Assembly (NCBI GenBank): GCA_018340375.1
Contig: JAFFJZ010000016.1
Location: 3,169,372 to 3,233,371 of the forward strand
Source of the DNA: Gonatopus flavifemur
Lineage: Eukaryota > Arthropoda > Insecta > Hymenoptera > Dryinidae
DNA: 64,000 nt
Direction: 5' to 3'
Part shown: piece after piece, positions 23,101 to 32,282 of the stretch
Position numbering within the stretch: the first letter of the stretch is position 1
How the letters are laid out: each line of letters opens with the position of its first letter
Position numbers and translations under genes: made by a program
Notes under the pieces: generated by a model
The model's input: only the letters and a program-made list of their open reading frames with translations
The model's database searches: none
What the model was told of the DNA's origin: nothing

Positions 23101-26100
23101 ACTTACATACGGACACGCAGTAAAAATTTTATTATGATTCATTACACATTCGAGGGAAAGGGTTGAAGTATATGAATTGCGTATAGAAAAAATCCAAAAT
23201 AAGTCCATCTTAATATGTTTCAGTACTGCATGAAATGAAAGGAATCTATTATTTCATTCCAAAAAACCTTGATGGAATTGCATACTCAAAATATAAATTT
23301 CTGAAGATTTGATTTTGTAAATACCTCACATATATTACTATTTACATCTGAGTTCTGAGGTTGTTTGTTTTCTTGATCAATTGGCGGTGAATACGTTGAC
23401 GCTTGATCCTGCAAAATATCATATAATATGACTATGGCTATTCGTATAAAAATTTCACCCATTCAGATTGAAATTTACACATTTGTGTCTCCAACATTTG
23501 CAGAAAAAAAATGTGAACCTTTGGACCTCAATAAGGAAAATTTTTGTGAGGGTACGTATTAAATTATATCCATTGTAGGTGCAAGACATTTGATTGAAAA
23601 TTGTTTCATTCTTCAAAACATTAGGAACAACTTTCAATTTATTTCAGAAGAATATTTTGCTTTATATTTCAAAATACCGAACATTACAATGTTAAAAAAC
23701 TCGGATAAAGAGACTACATTTTTCAATTCAACAACACAATGATAGATAATTATCAATTGCCATTAATGAAATTAATTGCAAATCAGGGTTGCAAAAAACC
23801 AGAATTTTCTACAAAAAACCAGGTTCTTTTGGTTTAAACCAGGTTTTTTGGGTTTAAACCTGGTTTTTGGTATTGAATGTTTCTTTTCCAATTTGAACCA
23901 GGGGTTCATAAGAAATTCTTTATGAACATATCGGGAGTACTGTGCTGTATGAGTGGAATGTTATCTAGGTATACCCTCAATTCATTATGAAATATGGTAA
24001 TTGATAATAGAAAATTTTTCTCTGTGTATAATTTCCCATAGAACATTGAAGAAAAGTCCATAACACTCATTAAATACCTATACTTTTCAGTGAGTTCTAT
24101 AGTTTTTAATGAGTGTTATACACCCATACAGCACAAAAATTCAAAAAGCATTTTACAAATTCCTAATAAGTTTCTCAAGTCACAATTGAATCCTTTATGC
24201 ATTCTTCTTAAGCTCATGTGCTGTATGGGAACCTTTCTATAATGTTTTATGGGAAATTTGAAACAGAGAAGTCCGATAGAGTTCAAGATAGGGAGATAAA
24301 TATGTTTGTAGTACTCTGAAATGTCCGACATTTGGAATTCTTGCAATATTCGTCTTCAAATCAATTTACCGACTGATCTCATCACAATATCCGTTTTTGC
24401 ATAATTTCGAACTATTTATAAATTCTTCTAAAAATTTTGTGGGAGTTCTTCATATACATCAATAACCATTCTATTAGAATTCGATTATTTTTTTTTAAAT
24501 AATTCAATCTGACAAACGGATTATTTTGATGATAATTATGGTCATCTTTTAGGTTATTTCAAAGGTATTGTCCGGTTTTCAAATGGAAGTTCATTTTTAT
24601 TGAATCCATTGATAATCTTATACCTCACAAGAATTTTTGCATTCTTTATAAAGAAAATTCAATTGGGACTTGAAGAATTCATTATGAATTCTGAAGAATG
24701 CATTTTGAAGTCCTGTGTTGTGTGAGCAGGAACAATCAATTTTTTTAGAATTCATTATGAATTATTTCTAATTCTTTTCAAATCGTTATTATAAAGCAAA
24801 AGATTGTTATCATAACTATCTGTTTCGTTATCACGAATATTCGTTTAGTTTTCACAATGATACATGTACTTTCATATTTTAGATTGTAAAAACAATTTAA
24901 CAGTATAGTTATGAGAATAATGATGTTTTTTCCGTGTATTTCAATTTTCTACAGCAAAGAATGATCCTCAATCTATCACCAAGATAGATCATGCAATTTT
25001 ATTTTTCAAAAAGAGAGCACATACCCACAAAATGCAAGAAATAATATAAAAGCATTGATTGTGGAAGAATCCACAAATCACTATTGGTACGAAGACATGG
25101 AATTAGAAGTACTATTGGAGGAAGATTCGTCCCGAACGCAAAAAGAACTTGCACTTACTCTACAAGTGACTCAACAAGCAATTTCACATCGTTTAAAATC
25201 GTTAGGAATGATTCAAAAACAAGGAAATTGGGTTCCATATGAACTAAAGCCGAGAGACGTTGAACGCCGATTATGCATGAGTGAAATGCTGCTTGCCAGG
25301 AATAAAAAAAAGAGTTTTTTGCATCGTATAGTCACTGGTGACGAAAAATGGATTCACTACGATAATCCAAAGAAGAGAAAGTCATGGGTTAAGCCCGGCG
25401 AACCATCAACATCGACAGCTAAGCCGAATATTCATGGAAAAAAACTCATGCTGTGTATTTGGTGGGATCAGCTTGGTGTCGTGTATTATGAATTGCTGAA
25501 ACCAAGCGAAACCATTACTGGAGCTCTCTACCGAACACAATTGATGAGATTGAGTCGGGCACTTAAGGAAAAACGCGCCCATTACTACTCCAGACACGAC
25601 AAAATTATTCTTTTACACGATAATGCTCGTCCACATGTTGCGGCGCCGGTAAAAACATACTTGGAAACACTCAACTGGGAAGTTTTACCCCACCCGCCGT
25701 ATTCACCAGACTTAGCCCCTTCTGATTATCACCTGTTCCGGTCGATGGCACATGGTCTGTCTGAGCAGCGCTTCACATCATATGAAGACACCAAAAATTG
25801 GGTAGATTTGTGGATAGCGTCAAAAGATGAAGAGTTTTTTCGACGGGGTATCCGAATGTTGCCAGAAAGATGGGGAAAAGTAGTGGCAAATGATGGAAAA
25901 TACTTTGAATAAAACGTAATGTACTTTTCCTTTACAATAAATTCCTAATTTTTTATAAAAAACCGCGGAAACTTATTTGTACACCTAATATGTAGAACAT
26001 ACAAAACTCAAAAATGTTTGAAACACAGTTGTTTAAAATCTTAATGCGATTAATATAAATATTACATACATTGTTCAATGTTATCAATTAATTAAAGTGA

Positions 26101-27270
26101 ATGGATAGAAATTCTACATTTTAAACCCATTCAAAAATTATGCCCATATGGTAATTTGTAAGAAATGAAAGGTGAAAAGTTTGAATTATCAAAAAAATAT
26201 ATTGCAAGTATAATTACAGTATTCATTAGTACATTAAATATACTTTGGCATCATGAAAGTATGTATTAATGTCTTGTTGTAGTGATATTTTCTTCCTCAT
26301 ATAGAACCAAGTATAATTATTCATTATTGCACAAAAAAATGTGATTCTCTTTATTTTGTCAGCAATTTTAAGAATCAATCACATTTTAAATGTACTAGCG
26401 AACATGGTAATCTTTCATATTTTTACAGCACACCCACTGATGTGTCCATGTAGATTACACATAGCCAAACATTTCACATGAAGTCTAAGTGGAGACAACG
26501 CAAACATCAGTAGATTTTCTGTATAGGATATCCCACATAGACTTCACATAACCAGATATTGTCCATATGAAGTCAAAATAGAGGCAATGCAGACATTGAT
26601 GGGTATCCTGTGTAGGATACGTAACGTAGACTCCATGTAACAAGACATTTTCTACACATAATCTAAGTGGAAGAAACAGAAGCATCATTGGGTGTTCTGT
26701 ACAGAACATATAATGAATATACATGAATTTACATACACAATATGAAAATGTTTAAAAACATGAAGAGAAAACGAGCGTTACCAACTAGATGAACTTGGTT
26801 AGAAAAGCATATGACCATAAATTACAAAGAGAAATTTGAGGTTAACGCTTGATTTTCTTCATGCTTGGATGAAGAAAAAAATAACATTACCAGGAAGACA
26901 ATCATTGATTTATCATTTCAAGATGGAGCAATTTTTGAATCTTCAAACACATTAATCAACAATATTACCAATTTTGTTCTTTTACTTTTTTTATATCCTA
27001 CGTACATGGAATCCGTGTGCCAAACATGTTTTTTGGTTACACAGACCTTGTGTCTATAATTATGGAAGTTGAGACAATCAACTGTATAAATTTATATACA
27101 TCCATACCTGCAATGAAAAGGATGATTCCGTCTTCATATTTTCCGTTCTTAAGAATTTTATATTTTTTCTCTGGATTCCAAGATTTGATATCACGAATTT
27201 TAATATCCTTGATTGTAATTTTTAGTTTCTCTGAACTTGTACAAAAACGGACATATGCGAATTGAGACAT
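7814..27270 (-). CDS. Gene A: coiled-coil BEN-like domain protein, spliced
   Basis: Exons assembled by eye (minus strand): 27270-27108, 23408-23325, 21973-21754, 21625-21558, 8762-8537 (or 8533), 8400 (or 8398)-8249, 8142-7814. Phases agree at every junction except exon 1 to 23408, where exon 1 ends in phase 1 and the next begins in phase 0, so a short exon of 3n+2 bases is probably missing. Domain order: an N-terminal module (starts MSQFAYVRF, contains a WNPEKKYKIL core); a polar linker; a glutamine- and leucine-rich coiled coil; a BEN-like domain with LFGEHVLANSSITG and LDPTKVLAIK; a basic helical segment; and an acidic Glu/Asp/Asn-rich tail. BEN domains typically bind DNA or partner proteins in chromatin regulation. 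The largest intron (21557-8763) is nearly all nested transposons. Paralogue: gene B. The BEN assignment rests on pattern recognition, with no database search. Confidence 0.6.
8249..8398 (-). CDS. Gene A exon: basic helical segment after the BEN-like domain
   Basis: Encodes QQLIFKIHVPAIFMHWLMRD followed by KRKSRAEADEMADDTRRYLA. The donor is ACA|GTATGT at 8249. The acceptor can be TTTTAG (start 8400, phase 2) or TTTTAGAG (start 8398, phase 1). Each pairs with one of the two possible donors of the preceding exon, and both give the same downstream frame. Confidence 0.55.
8537..8762 (-). CDS. Gene A exon: BEN-like domain
   Basis: Acceptor AATTTTGCAG, phase 0. The 75 residues begin KSIHIGEDVWLPLDTYALVK and carry the hallmarks expected of a BEN domain: hydrophobic core FVSAMALVLFGEHVL, a conserved S-x-T-G (SSITG), and the terminal LDPTKVLAIK. 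Two donors are possible: AAAT|GTATGT (end 8537) or TGTAT|GTATAC (end 8533). The equivalent exon in gene B starts IYVGNGQMISKKD. Confidence 0.65.
8919..9223. mobile_element. MITE with AGAGGTxTACGAAT ends
   Basis: AGAGGTATACGAATAG at the left is inverted as ATTCGTACACCTCT at the right. The interior is full of ATTCGATTC / GAATCGAAT iterations. It sits in the large intron of gene A. Confidence 0.6.
9763..10670. repeat. Long hairpin: 412-bp arms, 84-bp loop
   Basis: The left arm 9763-10174 is the reverse complement of 10259-10670 with only scattered mismatches. Outer ends pair AAACGAAAATTCTCCTACAA with its inverse; inner ends pair ACACTTGGCGCGGCCG with CGGCCGCGCCAAGTGT. The loop is 10175-10258. 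The open frame at 10163-10408 straddles loop and arm and has no domain. If transcribed through (it lies in an intron of gene A) it would form a very long double-stranded RNA. Confidence 0.85.
10671..11744. other. Inside of the nest, unassigned
   Basis: AT-rich sequence between the hairpin and the satellite-like block. A GTACTTGGCGTGATTC near 10717 echoes the motif at the hairpin arms and at 20925. No coding exon recognised; the listed short frames here lack domains. Confidence 0.35.
13040..14030. repeat. 63-bp tandem array inside the inner CCCTGGT element
   Basis: About 16 degenerate units, each with ATTCCGATTGATACCAAT, then AATATTTTCCAATTGGATTC, then AATCGGTATTTTAT. Successive unit starts near 13201, 13265, 13329 and 13391 give the 63-bp period. 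The reverse copy is at about 42290-42960. Confidence 0.75.
14741..15001. mobile_element. 261-bp MITE with CACTGAAAAAAA ends, nested in copy 1
   Basis: CACTGAAAAAAACATTTCAT at the left and TTTTTTTCAGTG at the right. The interior repeats GTTGA(C/T)TCAAC and GTCAACG palindromes. The same MITE is at the equivalent place in copy 2 (41302-41562), so it inserted before the composite was duplicated. Confidence 0.75.
16895..17530. repeat. Degenerate 146-bp tandem repeats
   Basis: Four copies of a unit containing (A/G)CTGTCCxTCA...TATGATATATCCxxTATG, spaced 146, 146 and 137 bp (near 17036, 17182, 17328, 17465). They share the ATATCC theme with the arms of the 11745-16610 element. The short plus-strand frames here are repeat by-products. 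Confidence 0.6.
17531..17958. other. AT-rich filler inside the nest
   Basis: No repeat family or coding exon recognised. Confidence 0.35.
17959..18266. mobile_element. MITE with TAGGGATCCTTTAATGAGG ends and TA target
   Basis: TAGGGATCCTTTAATGAGGG (17959) and its inverse ending GGATCCCTA at 18266; the arms continue GATCGGACAATCA and, further in, CCATTAGTGGGATA. A second copy is at 62277-62746. Confidence 0.75.
19087..19160 (-). repeat. tRNA-like segment, possible SINE head
   Basis: On the minus strand GATCCGCTGATGTGATAGAG resembles a tRNA D-arm/A-box and GAGTTCAATCCTCGC resembles a T-arm/B-box, about 30 bases apart. The acceptor stem does not pair convincingly and there is no obvious anticodon stem, so a functional tRNA is unlikely. 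A tRNA-derived SINE fragment lodged in the CCGGATA element is the better reading. Confidence 0.35.
19194..20498. mobile_element. Inner CCCTGGTGA element of the CCGGATA family
   Basis: CCCTGGTGAGGAAAACCGG at 19194 is inverted at 20498 (CCGG then TTTTTTTCACCAGGG). Further into the arms, AGACTAAATAGGACCCGG pairs with AGACCGGATAGCATCCGG. Confidence 0.7.
21558..21625 (-). CDS. Gene A exon: linker before the BEN-like domain
   Basis: Acceptor CATTATTTCAG, phase 1 entry, 22 full codons (FNDPCIQDVLNNTKVAHINE...), donor CAG|GTTTAG, phase 0 exit. Both phases match the neighbouring exons, which supports an exon of only 68 bp. Confidence 0.6.
21754..21973 (-). CDS. Gene A exon: coiled coil
   Basis: Acceptor AAATTCGTAG, 220 bp, phase 0 to 1. 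It begins NNNQISKSINDTLKLQIQQL and is rich in Q, L, E and K with heptad-like spacing, as expected of a dimerising coiled coil. Donor CGAG|GTAAGA. The exon at 44205-44421 of gene B is the counterpart, ending in the same phase after a C/N-R codon pair. Confidence 0.65.
22154..22523. mobile_element. MITE with ACACGGAAAAAAGTACATTG ends
   Basis: Nearly perfect terminal repeats: ACACGGAAAAAAGTACATTG at the left, its inverse at 22504-22523. The arms continue with CTAGGAGT and with CCCCTCGGGTGT inverted as ACACCCGAGGGG. In an intron of gene A. Confidence 0.85.
22641..22856. mobile_element. Foldback MITE, CAGCAC-related ends
   Basis: CCAAGATAGCACAAGTATG at the left and the inverse of CCCAGACAACACACCATAG at the right. 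Inner arms pair CCCGTTATGTCCGC with GCGGACATAACGGG and contain AATGAATTC / CATATGAATT repeats. The CCGTTATGTC motif recurs at 38016 and 38098. Confidence 0.6.
22857..23324. other. Gene A intron, nothing recognised
   Basis: AT-rich, no repeat ends seen. Confidence 0.35.
23325..23408 (-). CDS. Gene A exon: polar linker
   Basis: Acceptor ATATTTTGCAG, 84 bp, phase 0 to 0, encoding DQASTYSPPIDQENKQPQNS and eight more residues, donor GAG|GTATTT. The only open phase is 0. It joins the coiled-coil exon in frame but not exon 1, which points to an unseen exon between 23.4 and 27.1 kb. Confidence 0.55.
23409..25054. other. Gene A intron with small repeats
   Basis: A CAGGGTTGCAAAAAACC at 23786 looks like a hAT-type terminus followed by GGTTTAAACC iterations, but no partner end was found. 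A hairpin MITE lies at 24123-24229. Around 24640-24730 there are AGAATTCATTATGAATTC-type motifs of the CAGCAC group. Confidence 0.4.
24123..24229. mobile_element. CAGCAC-group hairpin MITE
   Basis: CCCATACAGCACA at the left and TGTGCTGTATGGG at the right, 107 bp in total, with AAAAAGCATT / AATGCxTTT-like inner motifs. Confidence 0.65.
25055..25912 (+). CDS. Mariner transposase, 5'-truncated, catalytic triad intact
   Basis: DNA transposase of the Tc1/mariner superfamily: cuts and inserts at TA. The open frame has 285 residues against the usual ~345. The second helix-turn-helix is present (TQQAISHRLKSLGMI), then the WVPYEL linker. The catalytic aspartates are in VTGDEKWIHYD, LLHDNARPHVA and YSPDLAPSDYHLF, with 34 residues between the second and third, the canonical mariner DD34D. 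The first helix-turn-helix (roughly 70 residues) and the left terminal repeat are missing, so the element should be immobile; the frame given here begins at a TTG and is not a real start. The right terminal repeat is intact. It lies in an intron of gene A, on the opposite strand. The long uninterrupted frame suggests a fairly recent insertion. Confidence 0.9.
   Translation: MIVEESTNHYWYEDMELEVLLEEDSSRTQKELALTLQVTQQAISHRLKSLGMIQKQGNWVPYELKPRDVERRLCMSEMLLARNKKKSFLHRIVTGDEKWIHYDNPKKRKSWVKPGEPSTSTAKPNIHGKKLMLCIWWDQLGVVYYELLKPSETITGALYRTQLMRLSRALKEKRAHYYSRHDKIILLHDNARPHVAAPVKTYLETLNWEVLPHPPYSPDLAPSDYHLFRSMAHGLSEQRFTSYEDTKNWVDLWIASKDEEFFRRGIRMLPERWGKVVANDGKYFE
25055..25988 (+). mobile_element. Mariner element remnant with right terminal repeat
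   Basis: The right end is the inverse of TTAGGTGTACAAATAAGTTT (25969-25988), followed by TA. No matching left end is present upstream of 25055. Confidence 0.8.
25989..26424. other. Gene A intron, AT-rich
   Basis: No exon or repeat recognised. The missing gene A exon (phase 1 to 0) could be hidden here or in 26704-27100, but no candidate with both splice sites stood out. Confidence 0.3.
26425..26703. mobile_element. CAGCAC-group MITE with GTCTAxGTGGA motifs
   Basis: TACAGCACACCCACTGATG at the left and the inverse of TACAGAACACCCAATGATG at the right. The body repeats CACATAGACTTCA and AAGTCTAAGTGGAGACAACG. The 88-bp element at 28384-28471 is a shorter relative. Confidence 0.65.
27108..27270 (-). 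CDS. Gene A first coding exon
   Basis: ATG at 27270, 54 codons plus one base, donor GCAG|GTATGG. It starts MSQFAYVRFCTSSEKLKITI and contains an IKSWNPEKKYKIL core and a hydrophobic end (GIILFIA). Gene B exon 1 has the same length and layout (MAQNIVCLAKNLATGA, then FNPETFKSYKKYAV, ending VVRHIVY). The frame is open further upstream to an ATG at 27537, but that extension crosses a MITE (27330-27502); the ATG at 27270 is preferred because it matches gene B. Confidence 0.6.
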
Positions 27271-27329
27271 TTTCTCTTGATTTCTCACGCGCAGCAGGAA
27301 ACGAGGTAATAAAGCAGAATGATCTCGAA

Positions 27330-27502
27330 CAGTGATGCCAGGATGCAAGTATTGCTTCTTGCTGCGGAGCCCGTTTTTACCCTCTCCAACGAGTCTCGGC
27401 CAATGAGCGTTTTCCAGGAGAACGCCCATTGGCAGAGGCTCCTTGGAGGGGGTAAAAACGGGCTCCGCGGCAAGTATTGCTTCTGGCATCCTGGGATCAC
27501 CG
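27330..27502. mobile_element. hAT-type MITE with 8-bp target duplication, just upstream of gene A start
   Basis: Perfect direct repeats ATCTCGAA at 27322-27329 and 27503-27510 flank a 173-bp element with ends CAGTGATGCCAGGATGC and the inverse of CGGTGATCCCAGGATGC. The arms continue with GCGGAGCCCGTTTTTACCC, so it folds as a GC-rich hairpin. TIRs of this kind with 8-bp duplications are typical of hAT elements. It lies in the probable 5' leader of gene A. Confidence 0.8.
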
Positions 27503-27510
27503 ATCTCGAA

Positions 27511-28383
27511 GACTAATTCGAAACGAAATGAATGCATAAGATGTTGATTGGTCGATTTTCCTCAAACAACCAATTATATTTTTGATTGTGTGAAGAGTGA
27601 TCAATGAACGTCGTGTATCACCAGCATGCTTCCAATCGTGATGGGTAGTGGCTTGGAAATGACGAAAAGTAGCAACAACCAATAAGAAATAGCGTCATAC
27701 TGAAAAACAAATATAGCGTCTATTCAACCGACATTTCACTTTCATTTGTTACGCGTTGTTCGACCTGACTCAACCTGACTTCCTATATCCTTGCAACGTC
27801 GCATGATTCATGCAATCTCGCTAGTGTAAAATTTAAACGAATTTAAACGGAAACACAGAGATATATTTTTATTTGAAATATATTTACTCGGAATAAGAAT
27901 TCTCAAAGGTGATTATAATTCCATAGTGTTTTTGAATACTCGCGTGAGTTCGTTATTGTAATTACTTCTGATTCAATATTATGAATTTAAATAATTTGAT
28001 TCATACATTTCGTTATGTTTTAATGCTACCACGATACGATAAAAATTTGAAATTGTGATTGTTCATATAGCTCCGATTTTCTGATGCTTGTGTGATTCTT
28101 CTGTTATGAAAGCAGGAATTGATACGTTGGTGTGATATTCAACTGATAACGACGTACAACTAAAAGGTAATTCGGATTTTTGTTATCTTATAGTATGTAA
28201 AAATACTGAAAAATAGTACAATTTTTATATAACAAAGTATTAGCCCTAAAGGTACAATTATATGCTTGTGGTTGCTGCGTGCGACAAGATTTTTCACACA
28301 ATCAGGAAGAACAGATCTGAGGGACTTCCCTTTTTGGGTTGTGATGTCACATGCGACAAACGCACGCATGTAATAGAAGCTTA
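27511..28383. other. Region upstream of gene A
   Basis: Would hold the gene A promoter if 27270 is the true start. AT-rich with CCAAT-like elements (AACCAATAA at 27678, AACCAATTA near 27570). No promoter can be assigned by eye. Confidence 0.3.
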
Positions 28384-28471
28384 ACAGCACACTACGTTGC
28401 CTCCACGTAGCCAGACCTTGTTCACGTGAAGTCTACGTGGACGCAACGGAGACATTGGTGGGTGTGCTGTA
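28384..28471. mobile_element. Short CAGCAC-group hairpin
   Basis: ACAGCACACTACGTTGCC at the left and its diverged inverse ending GGTGTGCTGT at the right; the inside pairs CCACGTAG with CTACGTGG. Confidence 0.6.
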
Positions 28472-29939
28472 CAGGTAATCATCAAATATATTTAGGTATA
28501 TATATTTTTTTGTTTTTTTTTAAATTCATTAATATTATTTAATATTGAAACCATGAAACAAACATGTGAAAGTACGGTATTTGTTTTTTTTGTTTGCAAC
28601 AATTACAGTTGAAAGTAAGAAGTGTGCTATGACAAATGGTAAGAACGGAGGCACTGTTTGTAAATTAATGTATGGTTTATAAGTGGTGTGCCACTCATAT
28701 TATGGATGAAAGTACAAATTGTCATCAGCCATACCATTACTTCAAAAAATAGGTTCTGAGTGGAACACGTTCTTTTTTCCACTAAAAGCCTAAGCATACA
28801 AATGTATAATCTTACACCATAACGTATAAGTACGTTATCGCTTCACTAAAATTGGCTGCATGAAGTCATATGCTTTATACATTGTGCTTATGATTTTATG
28901 TGCATAGGCCATAATGGTATCGCTGATGACAATCAGCTCCATGAATCATACCTTGAATGTTTTGCAAAAGTTGAGAGTATTATGAACTTATAATATATTT
29001 TTTTTACAGGGCAATTAGACAATAGCGTAAACACATTTCAAATTCCAGTATTCATAATTCCACTGTTCTGTCCGTTTCCCTGATGACAAAGTGAAATGAT
29101 GCTATATGTCAGATTGACCTGTCACTGATTCTGGCGATATGTTAGTTGAGCATCTCTGGATATGTTATGAGGTATATAATTATGAATACAGTTGATCATT
29201 AAGATCTTGTCAGTGATGTAGAATCTCTGTTTCAAATATCCATTGAAACCAGATTGGATTTTAATCGGATTCTATTGGTTTGCATGCGGTTTTTTGTTCG
29301 ATTTGGAGTTTTCTGATAGAAACGTATTGAATTTGGAATGGGTTTTATCCGGTAGTTTCAGCAGAGATACCATAATGAGACCTTGAGCTAATGATAATCT
29401 TCAAAGAGTACTATTTTTTTTTATTATTATACGGTATAATTAGCAAAAAATAAAAAACTAACTTCTATACACATGAATATAAATGAAATATAAATATTAA
29501 TATATAATGTTTCAGAGGTACCTGGAAAACAGTTGTCAATCAGTAATTTGAAACTCCCTGCTGAAAACAAACTTATGAAAGCATACATTAAATAGGAATC
29601 GGAACAAATCCACACTCGGAATACATTCCAAATATTTCAATTCTCGCCTGATATATGTTGTCATATTTCTGGGTTCGGTATTGCATGATTGTTCAAACAA
29701 AATTTCATTATGAACAAGGAACATAATGAATCTCGTGAAAGAAATTAAAAAATGCTATATCCAGGATACAGCAAAAGATTGGTCTCATCAAACACACATC
29801 GAAGATGGTCACAAAAAGTGAAAAAAGCTATGGAATAGCTTAAGTATAATATAAATATGAACATTACACTCATCGCTCTCTATTTGCAGAAAAAATAAGA
29901 TGTATGATTTTCAATGTCTATTTTAATTTTTTTTTGCAG
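28472..29939. other. Spacer 5' of the CMC-like transposase
   Basis: Probably includes the 5' part of the CMC element, but no TIR or first exon was identified. At 29240-29350 there is an ATTGGATTTTAATCGGATTC stretch that looks like a decayed piece of the CCCTGGT/AATCGG family. Confidence 0.35.
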
Positions 29940-32282
29940 AATATATTGTTGAATGATGATGAAGATTCTACATCAGATGAGGAATCCATGCAGAATACAG
30001 CACATGCATCGCAGGATATTGATTTACTTCATGAGTGTGAGGATGACCTTCTCGATATGCCATTACAAAATCTCATCAATGTGACTGATACAATGTCAAC
30101 AGATGCAGGAATACAAATTCAATTCGACAATTCGTGTGATGACGTTGTAGAAGAAGATAGTATTGAAGATTTTCAGAGTGACGTTTCCAGTGAGAACGAT
30201 TTTACAGAGAGTGAGGACGAAGTTGATATGAATGACTGTTCAAATGATAATACATCAGATTCGTGTCCTAAGACTTTTCAGAATGTAATAATGTTTGAAA
30301 AATCAGGTCTCACGGTTTATGAGGTGATGATGATGTTAGAAGCCATAGGCTTAAAACTTGGTCTTACAGTAGAAGGGAAAGAGACTTTGGTAGAATTTAT
30401 AAAATTATGTGCTGGCTCACCATTCCAGTCTATAAATTTCTCACAATATTCTTTGCAGAAATTATTTAATCCACCAGATGATAAAATAAATTATCATTTT
30501 TATTGTACTAAATGTTTTCATACAATATATAGTAGTAGTAAGACAAATTTCATAAAAAATTCAATCCTTTGCGATCACTGTGAGGAACTCGTGCAGTGTA
30601 GTTTCACTAATCCGAATTATTTCGTTTCTATAGATTTGAGGTATCAATTGGATTTACTATTGAAAAACAAGGAAATCACTCGAGCTTTAAATGAATTCTT
30701 TCATAAGCCTGCAAATCCACTACAAATTATATCTGACATTAGTGATTCCGAATTGTATAAGAAAGTTGAAGATATGTATCCGAACGTTTTAACATTGAAC
30801 TTGAATGGAGATGCAGCACCAGCAAATAATTCTAGAAAAACAAGCTTTTGGCCATTAACTATCACTATCAATGAATTACCTCCTACCATGAGATTCAAAT
30901 TCACAATTTTAGTATGTTTCATGCCATTACAATTTGAAGCGAAACCACCGCTATTAAATGCATTTATGGAAACATTTTTAAACGAAATACATAAAATTGA
31001 TATTGAAGGTATTGAAATTCAAAATGAAACTGGAATTAATACTACATATATGGTCGAACCTCTATGCATCTGTGTGGATTCCAAGGCACGACCGGTTTTT
31101 CAAAATACAATACAATATAATGGATTTTATGGCTGTTCATACTGTTACACCGAAGGTTTATATACAGGAGGATGTGTAACGGTATCCATTTGAAGAAAGT
31201 TCGCAGCTTCGAACCCATACCTCTCATTTACGCGATGTTCAGTTATCAGATGGAAAAGGAAATTTTCTACGTTCAAAAGGAGTGAGAGGTCCCTCGATAT
31301 TGAGTTCGATTGATTCAGGTGATATGATTTGGAGTTTTCCTTTTGATAATTCACATACGTTTTGCTTAGGAATAACCAAATTTTTATGGGACTTGTGGTC
31401 AAAACATTTTTTATCTCTTTCTGATAAAAAATTGATTAATCATAGATTGTCTATATTACGTCCGGCTCGTGAAGTAAAAAGAATGCCACAAATATTCGCA
31501 GAAAGGCATCAGTGGAAAGCCACTGAATGGAAAGCATGGTGACTATTCTATAGTATACCTATTCTCAGTCACATATTACCCACAAATATTCTAAAAAACT
31601 TCTCCTTATTAGTCAGAAGTATATACACTTTGAGTAAGATGGAAATTTCCGAAAAGGAAATGATGGAATGTGAAATTGATTTGATAAATTTTGTTGCCGA
31701 TTATGAAAAAATTTATACACAAGAAGCAACAACATACAATCTACATTCATTATTACATGTAGTTGACTCCGTGCGTAAATCTGGACCTCTTTGGACCACC
31801 TCCACTTTTGTTTATGAAGGATTCATTCATGTTTGTAAGAATTTAATGAACGGGCCAAAAGGTATAGAACAACAAGTTTGTAAAAAGTACTTGAAATTTT
31901 TAATTTTTAAAAATCATGAATGGACTAACTTATCAACTAATGTGAAGGAATTTTGTGAAAATCTTTTCTCAAGTATGAGGCACACTGTTAGCAGTGAAAT
32001 TAATGGAGAAGTGCGTTTTTTTGGTAAAGGTCATATTACAGAAAATTCAAATATTGTAACTAAAAAATTATTCTCTCGTTGTTTATATGAAAATCAAATT
32101 TATTGTACAAAATCATACTGCAATAATAAAATTAGAAATGATTGTATGATTAAATTGAAATCTGGAAATTTTTGTGAGATAAAATATATTATTAATGCTT
32201 ATGAAAACGGAGTTCAATTCCACGTCACTGGCATTTCTGTTGAAGAAATTATTATTGGTGGAAAAGCACTGCAACATATATG

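Noticed and set aside
23786..23900. Possible hAT terminus CAGGGTTGCAAAAAACC
   Set aside because: No inverted partner or target duplication could be found.
24591..24662. Candidate 20-bp microexon for the missing gene A exon (acceptor and GAG|GTATAAG donor in the right phase)
   Set aside because: It lies in MITE-like GAATTC-rich sequence and is too short to accept without transcript data.
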